Source: Lycium barbarum (lineage: Eukaryota > Streptophyta > Magnoliopsida > Solanales > Solanaceae). From it: a stretch of DNA of 64,000 nt. The DNA is taken from contig NC_083339.1 in the NCBI RefSeq assembly GCF_019175385.1, forward strand, positions 49,156,282 through 49,220,281, read 5' to 3'. Positions 23,113 to 35,470 of this stretch are shown one piece after another. Under the pieces are notes generated by a model. It worked only from the letters and a program-made list of their open reading frames with translations, was not told where the DNA came from and made no database searches. Made by a program: the position numbers and the translations under genes. The number at the start of each line of letters is the position of its first letter. The stretch's first letter is position 1.

Positions 23113-26100
23113 TGTTGACACCTAAGTTTTGACCTTCGGAGATCTATTTTAAGTGCTCGGAGTTCTTGAACAATAAATAAAATCAGTTATGCAGCCCTAA
23201 GGGAGTCTGGGTAATTTTTTTGAAATTATTTAGGACATGTCACCCTTTTGAGTTGATAAAGAAACATTTAAAGTTTTTTAATTTTGTGGAAATTTATTTT
23301 TTGAAGAAATTGTAATTACTCGAAGGGGCAAGAAAACTCCTTTTGAATAATTATTCGTTCAGTTAATTAAATTAGGAAAATTAGATTAATTAGAAATTTC
23401 TCCAGTCTTATTGTCCAAGGCATTTTGAGTAATTGAAGGGGATGACCATTTTACCCTTTACTGCGCGCGCTTGCGTAATCGATTAATTTTCTTAACTTAA
23501 AGACCGGTATCTGCAAAATGATTTTTACTTTTATTTTAAGGATTGTTCTTTTAAATTGTTTAAGTCCTGATGGACTAACAATTGGTTTTTTTAATTATTA
23601 TTTATCTATGCATTAGTTTTTCCTACCCTCTATATATGTATGTATATACACCATGTATATATCAATATTCATAGTGCATATACACACATGTATATATATA
23701 TATGGGACAAGGCCACCTTTTAAAACGGGTAGGCCAGGCCCAGTCCAAAGGGACCACGACCTGACCTACTCAGCAAATTAAAAGAAAAGGGGGATCCTTA
23801 TACTCCTTTCCCCCCCCCGCTCATTTTTATTGTATTGCCCTAAGGGAGCTCGGTGAAAATAAAGGGAAAAGGGGGTGGCTAGGAGGAAACCCTAGCACCA
23901 CTCCTGTCTGCTACCACCTATCCGCCACTATTTCCATCGTTTCCCATCAGTACGAAGAGGGGAAGGGGCAAAGCATTCAATGCTTTGTCTTTCTCCCCCT
24001 AATTCTAGGGCAAACAGACTCCAAGGTATACCCACCCCCTTTTTATTTATATGTATCTGTAGATTCGAGTTTTTGAGCCTTTGATTTCGTCTATGCGTTA
24101 GATCTGAGCCGTTTAATTTGGGTTTATGTGTGCGACTTGCACAAAACTTGCAAGTCCCACATCGAGTATTTGGGCAGTTTCAACGTTTTGGGGTTTCTAT
24201 TATAGAAACCCCCATTCACGAAAGAAAAAGTTCGGGGGAAAAACTGAGAAAACTCTAAGGATTTGAGACATTAGTCCTTAAAAGTTGAAATTTGTTCAAA
24301 GTTCTTAAGTTCTTTTTTTTTATTTGCTCGAAAACTTAGTCCTAAAACTTGTTGTTTTTATTTATTTATTATTTTTGGCATTCTGGGCTTGAGTCTTGGA
24401 GGAGGCACTATCCAAATTCATTTCTGGTCTAGGCCATTCCCACAAAAGGTGACACTTACTCTTGTTATTGCTTTCATTTTAATTTCAGCCTTTTAATACT
24501 TGTTTTAGTTGTGTCTTATAGTTGTTATGGTCTTTGCTAGCTAATTATGATTATAAATGGTAGTTTGCTTAGGTTGGGAGCTGGCGTTAATTATTTGATG
24601 ACATTTTTTGGTTGATCTCTGGTTGTATCCCTGCAACTTAGTCTATGTTTAATTCGATATGGATGTTGGTAGAATTTGTTTGAATTTGGACCATTGTATT
24701 CCCTAGGTTTGTCTTTGGGTCTCTTTTATCGATAAAAATGGGATTTTGTGGAAAAGTGAACCCGTTTTAAGTATTTTTTTTTCTTCTTGAATTAGTGAAC
24801 ATAAGACTTGTGTTTTAGCTTAGTTTTAACAGTAGGTTTATGAGGTTGTTATTCCCTTTTTTATGATATTTGTCTATCTCTTATTTGTTCTGCTTGACTG
24901 AGGCTTGTACTAGAGGTAGGTTCATGTTCTAACTTGAAATGTCTATAGTCTTTGCTTTTAGCTTCGCAACTAATGGTCCATGGCTAGGGTAGTTATGGTT
25001 ATAGTCTAGCTTAGTTGATAGTTGACCCCTAGGAATTGGTTCTCTTGTGGATTAGTCCTGGTTTGAGTTCGTGTATGTTAAACTTGGTCTATTTGATTAG
25101 TCATCTATGATGCTATTAAGTTCCTTGTTCAGTTTGGTATCATGTGATCTAGGTTGAGATTGGGAGTGCCTAGTATAGGTGTGGTCCATTTTTCTTTCCT
25201 CTCTTTCAAAACTGTGTTTACACTTGCTTGCTTCCTTTTTCCTGGAGTTTTGTCTATTCATGATGGGGTCTGGTCCCTTTTTCTTGAATCTGTTTGACCA
25301 TGTTGAGTGGATTTGGGGAACTTACTTGATGTAAACTTATAACTTGAGCCTGGTTGGGTGTGTTTTCTAATTGACAAACTTCTTTCTCTTCTTTGTTTGG
25401 GTTGATAACTACTGTTTTTTCCTGAAATAACTTACTTAAAATTTGTTTAAATGCATATAATTCATTCATGACTTGTTTGAATTCTTCTAAGTGGTCTAGA
25501 GTGTTTTTACTTATAAGAAGACTGTTTTCCATATAGACATGCTCCACCTAGACATAAAGTAAAGGGGAGACTGAGGAAGAGGATCTGAGGAGTAGGTTGC
25601 ACTCAAGTTGGCTTTGGTTTTACTTATTTGATTGAATTACTCCTCTTAGCCAAAGGGTGAAGAGTCAAACCTGTTTTCTTGAAATTTTTACTAAGTGTTG
25701 AGGAGTTTTGACAAAGTTGGCACTAGTTTGGTACCTAGTCTTTTTATTTGACTAAAACAGTAGTGTCAAGTGATAGTGGACTTTAAAAGAGGAGGGTCTT
25801 TGTTCATGTGTGTTGTGATCACTTAAGACAGACTACTTTCCTAAAAAGTCAAGTTGTGTGTGTGGTCTGGGCTATTGTTCTAATGGTATCTTACTTGTCC
25901 CCTCCCCTAGTTTGCCTGAATATGATAAAGTATGTCTCATTGGGATATAATCATCTAGTACACTGAAAATTTGGGAGCAACTTAGAATTAAATTAGGTTT
26001 TGTGTCACTTTGCTTGGTTTTCTTCGTTGTGATCACTTAGCTAACACTAGAAGTTAAGAGAATTAGTTTGTGCCTTGGCTGTTTCACTGTCTGTCCTTGT

Positions 26101-29100
26101 TCTCCCCTTTTGTGTCCTCCCTTTTAGGCTGTACTCATGACATGATCATGCTATTTGGGTCAAAATGTTGCTCAAGTTTGAAAATTACAAGAAGCAGTTT
26201 TAGATATTTGCTTTGTTATTGCACTTTCAAAAAGAAGTTGTCTCTTGAAACTTGTTTGGCTGACAGACCTCCTTGTGATATCTGTGTTCTTGGAACCTAC
26301 ATATAGATTAATCTTGAGTTATGAAACTGTTTTACTACAAACTCCCTTTTCCCTGTTAAATTTTGGTGAAAAAATACATAAGTCCTCACAGCCATAGGCC
26401 TAGCATAAACTGTAAGTTTCTTTTTTTTTTTCCTGAAAACTGGCAAGTCTTGTAGCTTTGTGATTTGGTCCAAGTTTGGCTTGTGTCATGGAGTTTAGTG
26501 TCCTTTCTTTACACTTGCTTGACCTCAATGTTGTAATAAACTAGTCAATTAGGCTAAGGTTTCCTGATAATTGACCTTGCTTGGAATTTGGTGAACTCTC
26601 ATTGAGGTGTTTGTGTGTACACTTTAGGCTGGAAAGCCATTTGGCCTCAGCAAAAGGTGTGTTAGTTCTAGCCTTTTCCTGGAATAAAACTATGTGTTTT
26701 TGCTTGTGCTTTTCTCCTACTTTGCTTGTTTTTAGTCTAAAGTTTCTCCTTGTGTTACATGGATTTACATTCTTCAAACTGAGAGTGCCTCCCTTCTTTG
26801 TTTGACTTCTTTTGCTTTTCAAAATCTTCAAAATTATCTTGTAGCCTACATGCTCCACTTGATATCAAATCCTGTCTTACTTGTGTGGCCTGATTCTGGT
26901 AAAATAAAGGGTGTGTCTTTTCTTCTGAATTCTGTTGTGATTAGAAACAAGATCCTCTCCCCATGCCTCTTCCTGGTTCAATTTAGAAATGATTGATAGG
27001 TTTTGTTTTCACTTATTGTGTGTATAAGAGCATTCTTGTGCACACTACTTGCATTTGGATTTGATGTCAACAGTCTCTGAAACTTGAATCTAGCCCTCAT
27101 GAACTAGCTAGTTTGCCATTGCTTGATGTTGTGCCTCTGAGAAGTCTGTCCCTAGCATTTACCACTAACTGCAATCATCTGGAGCCTATAGACCTGGACC
27201 ACTGAGTTTGTTTAAGTAGGAAGGTGTGACAGGGTTGAATGTGTGCAAGCCTACCTAAAGCCCCCTAATGTTGTCACTGAATGACTAGGGTAAGTACATT
27301 AAGATGGGGGAAAGGGTTTTAGGAGAGGAAAAGGTGAGCCTGGGCATGAGCTGGAGGTAATGACCAGTGGGGCCTATGATCCTTTTTTGCTGAAAGGAGA
27401 CTCAGGAAAAGGAGATGGGGAGGTGATGAGCCCACCCTATCCTGTTTCCTTTTCAGGGGCCTGAAACTCCTGCTTCCATTTTCTTGGACCTTTCCCTCAT
27501 GATCTTGGGACTCACAGAGGTTTCAGGTAGGAGAGAGTGGTTTGACTATGCCTTAAAGGGAAGGAAAAATGGCCTAAAATTTTTACTGCAAATGTTATCC
27601 AGGCTAGTGCGATGTGATCCCTTTTGCTCTTTTCTGCCTTAAAGACCTTTGGTCTGCAGTGTCTAGGGGCTCTCCTAAGCTTTGTTTTTTTTTTTGTATT
27701 GTTGAAATTTGTCCAAGTATTATTTGAATCTCCACCTGTTGCTCCATGGCTGTATCTTTTCTTGGCCCCTCCCCTTGCACTAAGTTAAAACCAAGCTGTC
27801 CTAAGTTACTAGCATGTCTCTAGCATTGTGTCCTACTGCTCTTAACTATGTGACACTGGTTTTCAAAACTTTCCTGTTTTACATCTGAGGATGAAACTTT
27901 TCTTTATCATGTTGTGATTTTGTTTGGCTGCTGCATTAGTGTGTATGATTCCTGCCCCCAAGACCTATATTTATTCTATGCCTGTTGACTTCCCTAGTGG
28001 CTTGGCTTCTGCCCTTTTCCATATCCAGTGTCAAGAGTAGCCTCCCACACCACTTTGTGCCATTGGTCCCCTGTGTGTTTTGTAAGACATTCTTGTTTGC
28101 TTTTACTTGTTTCTCTACCCTTCTGCTTCTCTTCCTTCTGGTGAAAATAACTTTTTAGGCTTGCTTATGAGTGAGTATTCCTTTGTTCAACATTGCTGCC
28201 TATATTAGATCATGTATATCTCCCTTTAGTTTAATATACCTGCTGGATAGTGCCATCCTAAGTTTAATCCTGTTGAGGTTTAGATTAATAACTCACCTGC
28301 TGGGTGTAAGATGCTTACATGAGTACATTTTGAGATTGGTTGTCATTTAGCTAGACTGTTTTGGGGCCTATGCAAGTTTTGGTTAGTTGCATTTTCTCTT
28401 GGAAACTGTTTGTCTCCTTTCTCTGCATTTCTGTTACAATTGTTGGAACTGCCTGCCTTTTGCCCCCTTTTTAAAAGAAGTTGTATTTGATTTGGTCGAG
28501 TGTTGTGTTGTGATGTCTAATTTTCTCTAGGAGAATTGTCTCGACGTAGATGCCTATACAGTGTCCATGACTGCTCATTTAAGCTATTAGTAGATTATTT
28601 GTGTACCCACAACCTCTGATTCTGTACTTTCTTTGTCCACTCTCAATAAGGCCAAAATAAATCTAAGGCCAAGCGTGGTAATTGGGGTTGTCCTAATCTC
28701 CCGGTGTTAGCAATGCCCGGGGTTCTTTGAAACCCTTTGGAACTTTTGTGACATCGGATATACGAGATCCAGACCTAGTCCCCATGTCATGCCTAAGTCT
28801 AGGATAACTTGAGCTTTGCTTAGAGTAGGCAAAAGGGTCAAGTATGGCACAAGTATAGGCTGCCTTGTATATATATGCGTATGTGTGCATATCCTACATC
28901 ATTCATGTGTGTATTTAATTTTAGTTATTTACCTTACTGATAAGTTCAATGATTATAAACTAATCGGTGTTTTGTTTCTCCGTCGCCCCCCCCCCCCCCC
29001 CCCCCACCCCTCTCCCCCTCCTATCACGTGACCACACGGGTCACAAATGCATAAAACAACCCTCTTGGGCCTAAGGCCCAAGTAGGAATACTACTTCAAA

Positions 29101-30396
29101 ATAGAGTCTGGGAAAGCAAAAGGAAGATAGCAAGGCGCGCAGAAGGCCCAATCATGGGTGAAAATGACCAACTAGGGGCTTGGTACACCCCTAGTCTAAC
29201 CCTGTCTCCTTACATTTGGTAAATTTATTTTCAATTTGATGTATTTGTAAAGATGTGTATGCAAACCCATATTATAGTGGAAAAAACTTATGGTTGGAAT
29301 TAGGCGTCTTAGGACAGCGATTCTTATGCCGTTTAGACTTTAGGTCCCTGCGCGCGTTGTCAAAAGTCACGGACTTAACATAACGTTTTATATAACTGAG
29401 TATAAAATTTGAACATAGCAAAACTGTTTTCCTCAAACAATAACTGATTTTTCTAAAGTCCCAAATGGCCGTCGTATTTTGCAAGCAAAAGTTGTTTTCA
29501 AAACTAAGTTATTGACTCGGTCAGTTTTTACCACAATTAAGGGATTTTTCCCAATCTAGCTTTCAATAAACGGGTCCAATGCCCACCAACTTATATGCCT
29601 TTTCACCTAAAAACGAAATAGTAAATTTTGACAAGAATTGGATCAGGTTTAATATGAAACTAGGTGTTCTTTCACAAAATTGCAAAATCGGTTTTATTTA
29701 AAGTATGAAAAGGGACTCCTAAAATATGATGTTGTTTTGGCCCATAGCATGCCCAAATAAACGAGCATTTACAAACAAGATATACTCATTTTTAAATATG
29801 AAAACGCCCTTATAACGTATAAAACCAATTCGTAATACATAATTCCGGATAAGGCTGAACGTACCGATACGGACTAACCCGACCCAAGTGTATGAGTATA
29901 ATAAGGACTTAATTTATGAACCAAGACTCATTTTTACATTCTATTTTTATAAAAATATACTCCTTATACATAAAGGAGACTATTTCTACACAGATGTTAT
30001 AAATCCGGAACTACGATACCCTATATATGAGGGGAATATATTCAAATTCTTTCCAAAATATGATATGCATGACAGTTCTTTTTGAGAGAAAGTAAACACA
30101 AAATAAGTAGTTTAAACAAATACTCATACACTGGAATTCGAAGGTCAACTGTATAGTACGGATCCTTAATACTGGGATGCCTAACACCTTTCCCAGGGGA
30201 TCACCAGAATCCTTACCTAGAACTCTAGATTACGAAGGTTTTTTCATTGCATTTGAATAAACCCTTCGAAACCGGTTTTCCTAATTTTCTAAAAATTAGG
30301 TGGCGACTCTTTTTCAAAACAAGTCCGAAAGAGCGTCAACGAATTCGTAGTAGCCTTTTTGCACCCTAGACCCACACAAAAAAGCGAACCGTTACA
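23113..30396 (+). repeat. TE-6: giant solo LTR (7284 bp), Ogre/Tat type
   Basis: It starts TGTTGACACC and ends AACCGTTACA, with a perfect target duplication GAAAG at 23108-23112 and 30397-30401. Its last 300 bp match the TE-11 LTR inverted (62911-63230), for example the shared segments around TACGGATCCTTAATACTGGG, AGAACTCTAGATTACGAAGG and GAACCGTTACA. It contains (TA)n-rich sequence at about 23630-23710, a C run at 23810-23818 and a 20-base C run at 28986-29005. There is no gag, pol or primer site inside. It arose most simply by recombination between the two LTRs of a full element. Confidence 0.9.
28986..29005. repeat. C homopolymer (20 bases) in TE-6
   Basis: An uninterrupted run of C, followed by a C-rich stretch to about 29020. 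The length is prone to sequencing error. Confidence 0.85.
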
Positions 30397-30401
30397 GAAA
30401 G

Positions 30402-31077
30402 GCCAAAAAAATGATTAGGAACATGAGAGCTATTTTTTGTTGCTGTTTATGGGCTTGAAGTTAAAAAAAATGAAACATGATAAGATGTTGTTTGGTTAAC
30501 AACTTATGAGGTAAAGGTCGGAAATCGTACTTAAGATGGTGTATTGTATTAGATAGTTTTGGGGTCGTGTTTATGATGTGTTGTGGCTAGGAATCGATGG
30601 ATTAGCTTGAGTATGATGTTGTGGATGCTGTTCTTGTGTTGTTGGTATTGATGAGAGTTTGAGGAAGTAATGAAAGTACGGGAGATGATGTTCGATTTTA
30701 TATAGAACGAGCTTGCCACTCGATTATCGTTGTTAAGCTCATTGTAGTGACATTAGTGTCCTTATTGTTGGCTGTAGATACAGGGTGAAGGAGGCTAAGC
30801 TCGGGTTGATATGTAAGGATTCGGTATAAGGTATGTTAGGGCTAAACTCTTCTTTCTTTTGGAACGAGGCCAACAGAAACGAACGTAAACGAAGGTTTTA
30901 TCAATGACTCCATTCATGTTAAAATAAAGATATCCTTGACTGTTGTTTGTCCCTAGTTGGGAGTACTTTCATGTCATAAAGATTTATCCTTCATATCTAT
31001 TGTGATCATTCTTGGGTTGATAATGTAACACATGGCGGCTTGATAGTACATAACGTTCATAGGAGGTGTAACGAACT
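30402..31077 (+). repeat. TE-5: LTR-like sequence, right part
   Basis: Continuation of 22124-23112 after TE-6. It is non-coding, T/G-rich, and similar in style to the lower part of Tekay-type LTRs. The right end near GAGGTGTAACGA (about 31062-31073) is a guess. No target duplication with the left end was found. Confidence 0.5.
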
Positions 31078-31233
31078 GACGTCACTCCGTCAATATGGGT
31101 GACTCCTCAGATGATGAGTGAGATTCGAATAAGTGTGGCTCATCTGAGCCGACAGACACCCGAGCTCCAAACTCTGATGCTTTGCCAAAATCAGCACACG
31201 GCAAACGCCGGTTGGTTCTACGAAGTAACACAC

Positions 31234-31975
31234 TACCAGAGGATGTTTTGTGGTTTGGAGTTTCGGGATCAAAGGAGCTGTACGAGGAGGGTCTGTTTAC
31301 TATCAAGCGTGGGGGTGAGCCGAATCAAAGTATATGGGAAGAGAGGTAATTGGTGTTCGAGGGTCTTGAGGCTCTTCCCAACACAACCGAAACACTCCGA
31401 TTCTACAGGTTAGAGGTGTTTGCTGAACCTGCTGGGGAGTTTTGCCCGGAGATTGTGCGGGAGTTTTATGCCAACTACAGGGCTGAGTTTTTGAGGATGA
31501 AAAAGCCCAGTCAGACTAATACTGCTCTCCCATTTCTTGATGAAATTACGGTGCGGAATGTCAAGGTTGACATCTCAGCTTAGGCTATCAACAAAATTTA
31601 TTTCGGGGATGACTTTCAGGCACCGGAGGATGAGAAAGAGTACTTCGATAAGTTGGATCGCCGAAATCATCGGTCGGTGATCAAATGGCTTGTTACGGTA
31701 ATTGCCCACCCGGAGGTATATTGGGTGACCCAGCAGAGCCCGCAGATTTTCAAGGGTTCACTCAATAAGGAAGCTCGATTCTGGTGGCACCTGATGAGGT
31801 ACAGACTATTAGTGACCCAGAATGAAAATACAATCACGGTTGCCCAGGCAGTGTGTATTGCATCGATAATGAATCGGTACCCAGTGAACATGGGGCGTAT
31901 GATAGCTGATGAAATTCGACGGAGAGCACCCTAGCCTATGACTTCATTGGCATTCCCGTGTCTTATCACGGAGCT
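31234..31975 (+). pseudogene. Putative plant transposon protein (decayed)
   Basis: Read across three frames this gives SKELYEEGLFTIKRGG, then EFCPEIVREFYANYRAEF, VKVDISA-stop-AINKIYFGDD, and EARFWWHLMRYRLL...RYPVNMGRMIADEIRRRAP. These are the recurring motifs of a large family in Solanaceae genomes annotated as putative plant transposon protein, whose biochemical role is unknown to me. In-frame stops occur near 31348 and 31582 and at 31932-31934, and the frame changes at least twice. It lies in the internal region of an LTR element, just upstream of the polypurine tract, so it was probably carried as element cargo or as a gag-like gene. The identification rests on remembered family motifs. 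Confidence 0.7.
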
Positions 31976-32311
31976 ATGAAGACGAGCTCAGGTTGTTGGC
32001 ATTCCAGATCGGGGCCAATACACCAAAAATAAGAAATTTGGGGACTGGCGAAAGGGTAAAAAGGGGATGCACTGGAGATATTTGTGGTCCAACCTGATGC
32101 AGATATAGAGGCTCAACCCGAGTCTGAGTCTGGGGCCATGGGAGATACTGTTGCTACTGATCCTGAGATGCCTGAAGCTGGTAGTACTAATGCTACAGCT
32201 CGGAAACAAAACCATTGTAGACATTATTACTCTGTGATATCGAGGTGTTAGTTGAGTCCTATTTGTGTTGCACTGCTTGCTTGAGGACAAGCCAAGACTT
32301 TAAGTTGGGGG

Positions 32312-33667
32312 TGTTGATGTGCCGGGAAATTGTGGCACAATTGATACTCTTTTAAGAGAAGTTTTACTTGTTTTTTAGGCAAGTATGTGTTGTTTCGATG
32401 TGTTTTTGTCATGTTTCAGGTAAATCGGAAAGTTCGGGTTCAAGAATTAGAAGTTACAGAAAAGTTGCACTGAAGCTTGATTTTCACGGTCTGTAGAAAG
32501 TTGTACGGACAGTATCTGTAGTCGTACAAAATTTGGCAAAGCAACAGAACGTCGCAGTGGAGAGATGCTGAACCACGAACACTTATACGGGCCGTACAAG
32601 TGCATGTGACGAAGGTTGGAAGAAGTTTCACGGACAGGATTGTACGAGCCGTATAAAGTTATACGAACCGTGGAATGCCAGTTCGTATTGTTCTCTACAG
32701 ACACATGGATGAAGGTCGTATAAGTCCTATATGGTCCTTGAACTGTATAAGTACCGCCTGGGACTTAAGTGCAAATTCTGTAATTTTACATTTTGAAACC
32801 TATAAATAGTCCATTGTAGGGTTTTAATTGTTATCAGTTGTTATATTTTGACTTTTGGCTTAGAACATTAAATACTCTCTAGTTTTTGAAGGTTCAAACA
32901 TCAATTCAAGTATTATCAATTCCTCTTTTCTTCCAAAGTAAGCAGTTATGAATTCTTCAATTTCTTATTTCTTGTTCTTTGTCATGAGTAGCTAAATTCC
33001 CTTACTAGGGTTGTGAACCCAATGATGGGTGTTTTTTGATTGGGTTTGTGATTGATATACATATAATGGATTATTAGGGTTTATTTATTCTTCATTCTTC
33101 ATTCATAATTAATGGTTGCAAACATTGATTAAAGCCATAAACCTTGATATATTTGGGAAAATAATTAGGGTAGGTAAGAATAAATAACAAGGACTCAAAA
33201 CTTTGTTTGATAAATTCACTTAGGAATAAGAAGAATTTACTTGGCATAATTAATCGTTCTTCATAGTTACTTTCTTATATTTGGGAAAATCATAGAAAGA
33301 GATAATCTCTATTTATTGGGAAATAGTAGAGATTCATATAGAGATTAAAGTGCATTCATATAATGATCCATTGGAAGTATATCAAGATCAATACCCATGA
33401 TCATACACTCTATCTAACGGGGAAACAACCTTAGTTTCTTTTTACCATAAATTACCACCCAAAGCAATTAGTTAGAAATTAGTCATAACAAAAACCAACT
33501 TTTACCAAAATCATCGGATTAAGACATTAGACCAAAATTTAGCATCCTACGACTTTAATAACCTTTTCACACCATATTCCCTGTGGGATTCGACCCCAAC
33601 CTTGTTGGGTTACTATATTTGACAACGTCCGCGTTATACCATTAATAAGTGTAATTTGAGCGTATCA
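32312..33667 (+). repeat. TE-7 3' LTR (1356 bp)
   Basis: It starts TGTTGATGTGCCGGG after the polypurine tract and ends GAGCGTATCA. The end region has the conserved words CCCTGTGGGATTCGACC, CTATATTTGACAACG and GAGCGTATCA that mark a widespread plant LTR group. An array of TATACGG/CCGTATAA-like units occupies about 32485-32755. An A/T-rich middle has no coding potential. Confidence 0.85.
32485..32755. repeat. TATACGG/CCGTATAA-like palindrome array in TE-7 LTR
   Basis: Degenerate copies such as CTTATACGGGCCGTACAAG (32580-32600), GTACGAGCCGTATAAAG and TTATACGAACCGTGG (32643-32675) and GTCGTATAAGTCC (32715-32728). They resemble the TE-3 and TE-12 arrays although the LTR termini differ. Confidence 0.7.
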
Positions 33668-35470
33668 GCTGTATAACATCACGGCTACATATCACTGTCT
33701 ATAGACCTCTATGGAATACAGACTGTAGAAAAGGCAAGACAAGGCCCCTGCCATTACTATATATCTATATATCAAAACAGCGTACCAAAAGGGCTACAGC
33801 TCTGAATCAATAGAGCGCACTGACTGCCGCTGAGGGGAGGTCCTACTGATCTGGATCGTCCCGCTGGCTACCTAATCCTGCGGGCATGAAAGCAGCATCC
33901 ACAATAAAGGACGTCAGTGCGAACAGTGTACTGAGTATGCAAGGCATGAATAATATCATAATAAGAGACGTGAAACACAACATGAAGTGAAGAGATAACC
34001 TGTACATCTGATTGCCTCTTAAGGCGGATGTCATGAATGCTAAATTTAACTTTCTAAAACAATGGTATAAATATATACAAGTAAACTGCCCGACCATATA
34101 GGTATGGTGTCATGCTACCCGGCCGTATAGGCACGGTGTTATCATCATTAGCCCGTGTCAGGGCCTCCCGCGTCCGGGGCGTAAGCTACCCACTGCAGTA
34201 GTGTGTCTGCCCGGCCGCCTATTGGGTGGCGCGGTGTTATACTACCCGGCTACATAGGCATGGTGTTATTAAAATACGTACATATTTATAAAGCATGCAT
34301 AAGAGCCCTAGTGAAACTTACAACTCTATCGGGTGACGTAAGTTCGGTAACCTCCGATTATATTATGGAACAATCACCATCGCTATATCTCACCTTGAAG
34401 GAACAACTCATGTGGTGAGATCAACAACAATGAGTAACTCAAAAAAATCATGAAATAAACTCGATAATGTCATAAGAGCATTAAAATCATCGCTTTGGAA
34501 CTGCTAGAAATAGAATCATCACCATCATTATCTTCATAAAACATTCTCATCTTTAACTTCATAAGAAACTCTTGAAATCATGAATCTCTAACTTTTGAGG
34601 ATAAGGACATTATGAAAAACATCTCATCTTCATCATTATCATATAACACATCTTATCACTTTCTCATAAGATGCTCTTAAGAATCTTTGACTTTCAACTT
34701 TTGGGGTGTAATAAGGTCATGGAAATATAGAGAGAAAATCATAATATAGGAGTCATGCCTTTGAAAGAAAGGGACTGGCCTTAACATACCTGTTCGACCT
34801 CCTGTTATCTATGCTTATTCGTCCGAGCTCACAAGTCTACATTTAAGAAGATTTAAACTATCGTTAGATTCACCATAGCATACTCGTGCTCAGCTTTCAA
34901 GTTAACCTGTTCTATATCCTGCCAAAAATCGGGCTACATCTGCCCTGTTTATATGCCTAACCCAAAATCGTAATTCAGCTACCAACAACAACAACATCAA
35001 TACCAACATTAGCAACATCACTTTCAACACCAACATGTGGCATAAAACATCCCACACACTGTTTTCCAACTTCCATAACTAACCAACTTACTACACAATT
35101 ATTTAACGACTTTGTCACCGAGAATAAACCGGTATTAATATAAATCGAAAGAGATTCATACCATATTCTTGTTAAAACAGAAATATCTTCGATATCCACT
35201 TGAATCCACGCTAAAATCTAGCGTAAACAATACTAGAATCACAACTGCGCGCTATCCGAACCTAGACTAATATTCCGCCACTTGAAAATCACTCAATTGT
35301 GATATCCTCACCCCCTCATCTATTTCTTGAGTTTTTTTGGGAAATAATAGGTGAAAAAAGGGTTTTACCCTTTATATAGGGAGTCAAAGTCGGTAGAACC
35401 GACTTAATAATTGGCCTTCGTGAACGCGATGGTCTGAACTTTTCATGGCCATCGCGAACGCGAGGCTCTA
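33668..35470 (-). repeat. TE-8 3' LTR, truncated at both ends
   Basis: It matches 49526 to about 51380 of the complete copy with few differences. The left 270 bp are separated by TE-7. The right 200 bp, which should include the LTR start, are missing at 35470. It includes CCGGCC...GGCACGGTG repeats at 34085-34265. Confidence 0.9.

Larger units (their letters stand above)
31078..33667 (+). mobile_element. TE-7: LTR element carrying a plant-transposon-protein ORF, 3' part
   Basis: A decayed ORF of the putative plant transposon protein type (31234-31975) is followed by about 330 bp with the motif GAGGACAAGCC and TTTAAGTTGGGGGTG (a polypurine tract at 32300-32311), then a 3' LTR at 32312-33667. 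The LTR right end abuts the TE-8 LTR sequence GCTGT (33668-33672), so TE-7 inserted into the TE-8 3' LTR. Its own 5' LTR is not in the window. Confidence 0.75.

Noticed and set aside
25254..25547. 97-codon minus-strand frame inside TE-6 with helix-like composition
   Set aside because: It lies in the middle of a solo LTR, has no homologue I recognise and no conserved start; another frame at 26541-26858 has similar wording because of repeated LTR vocabulary.
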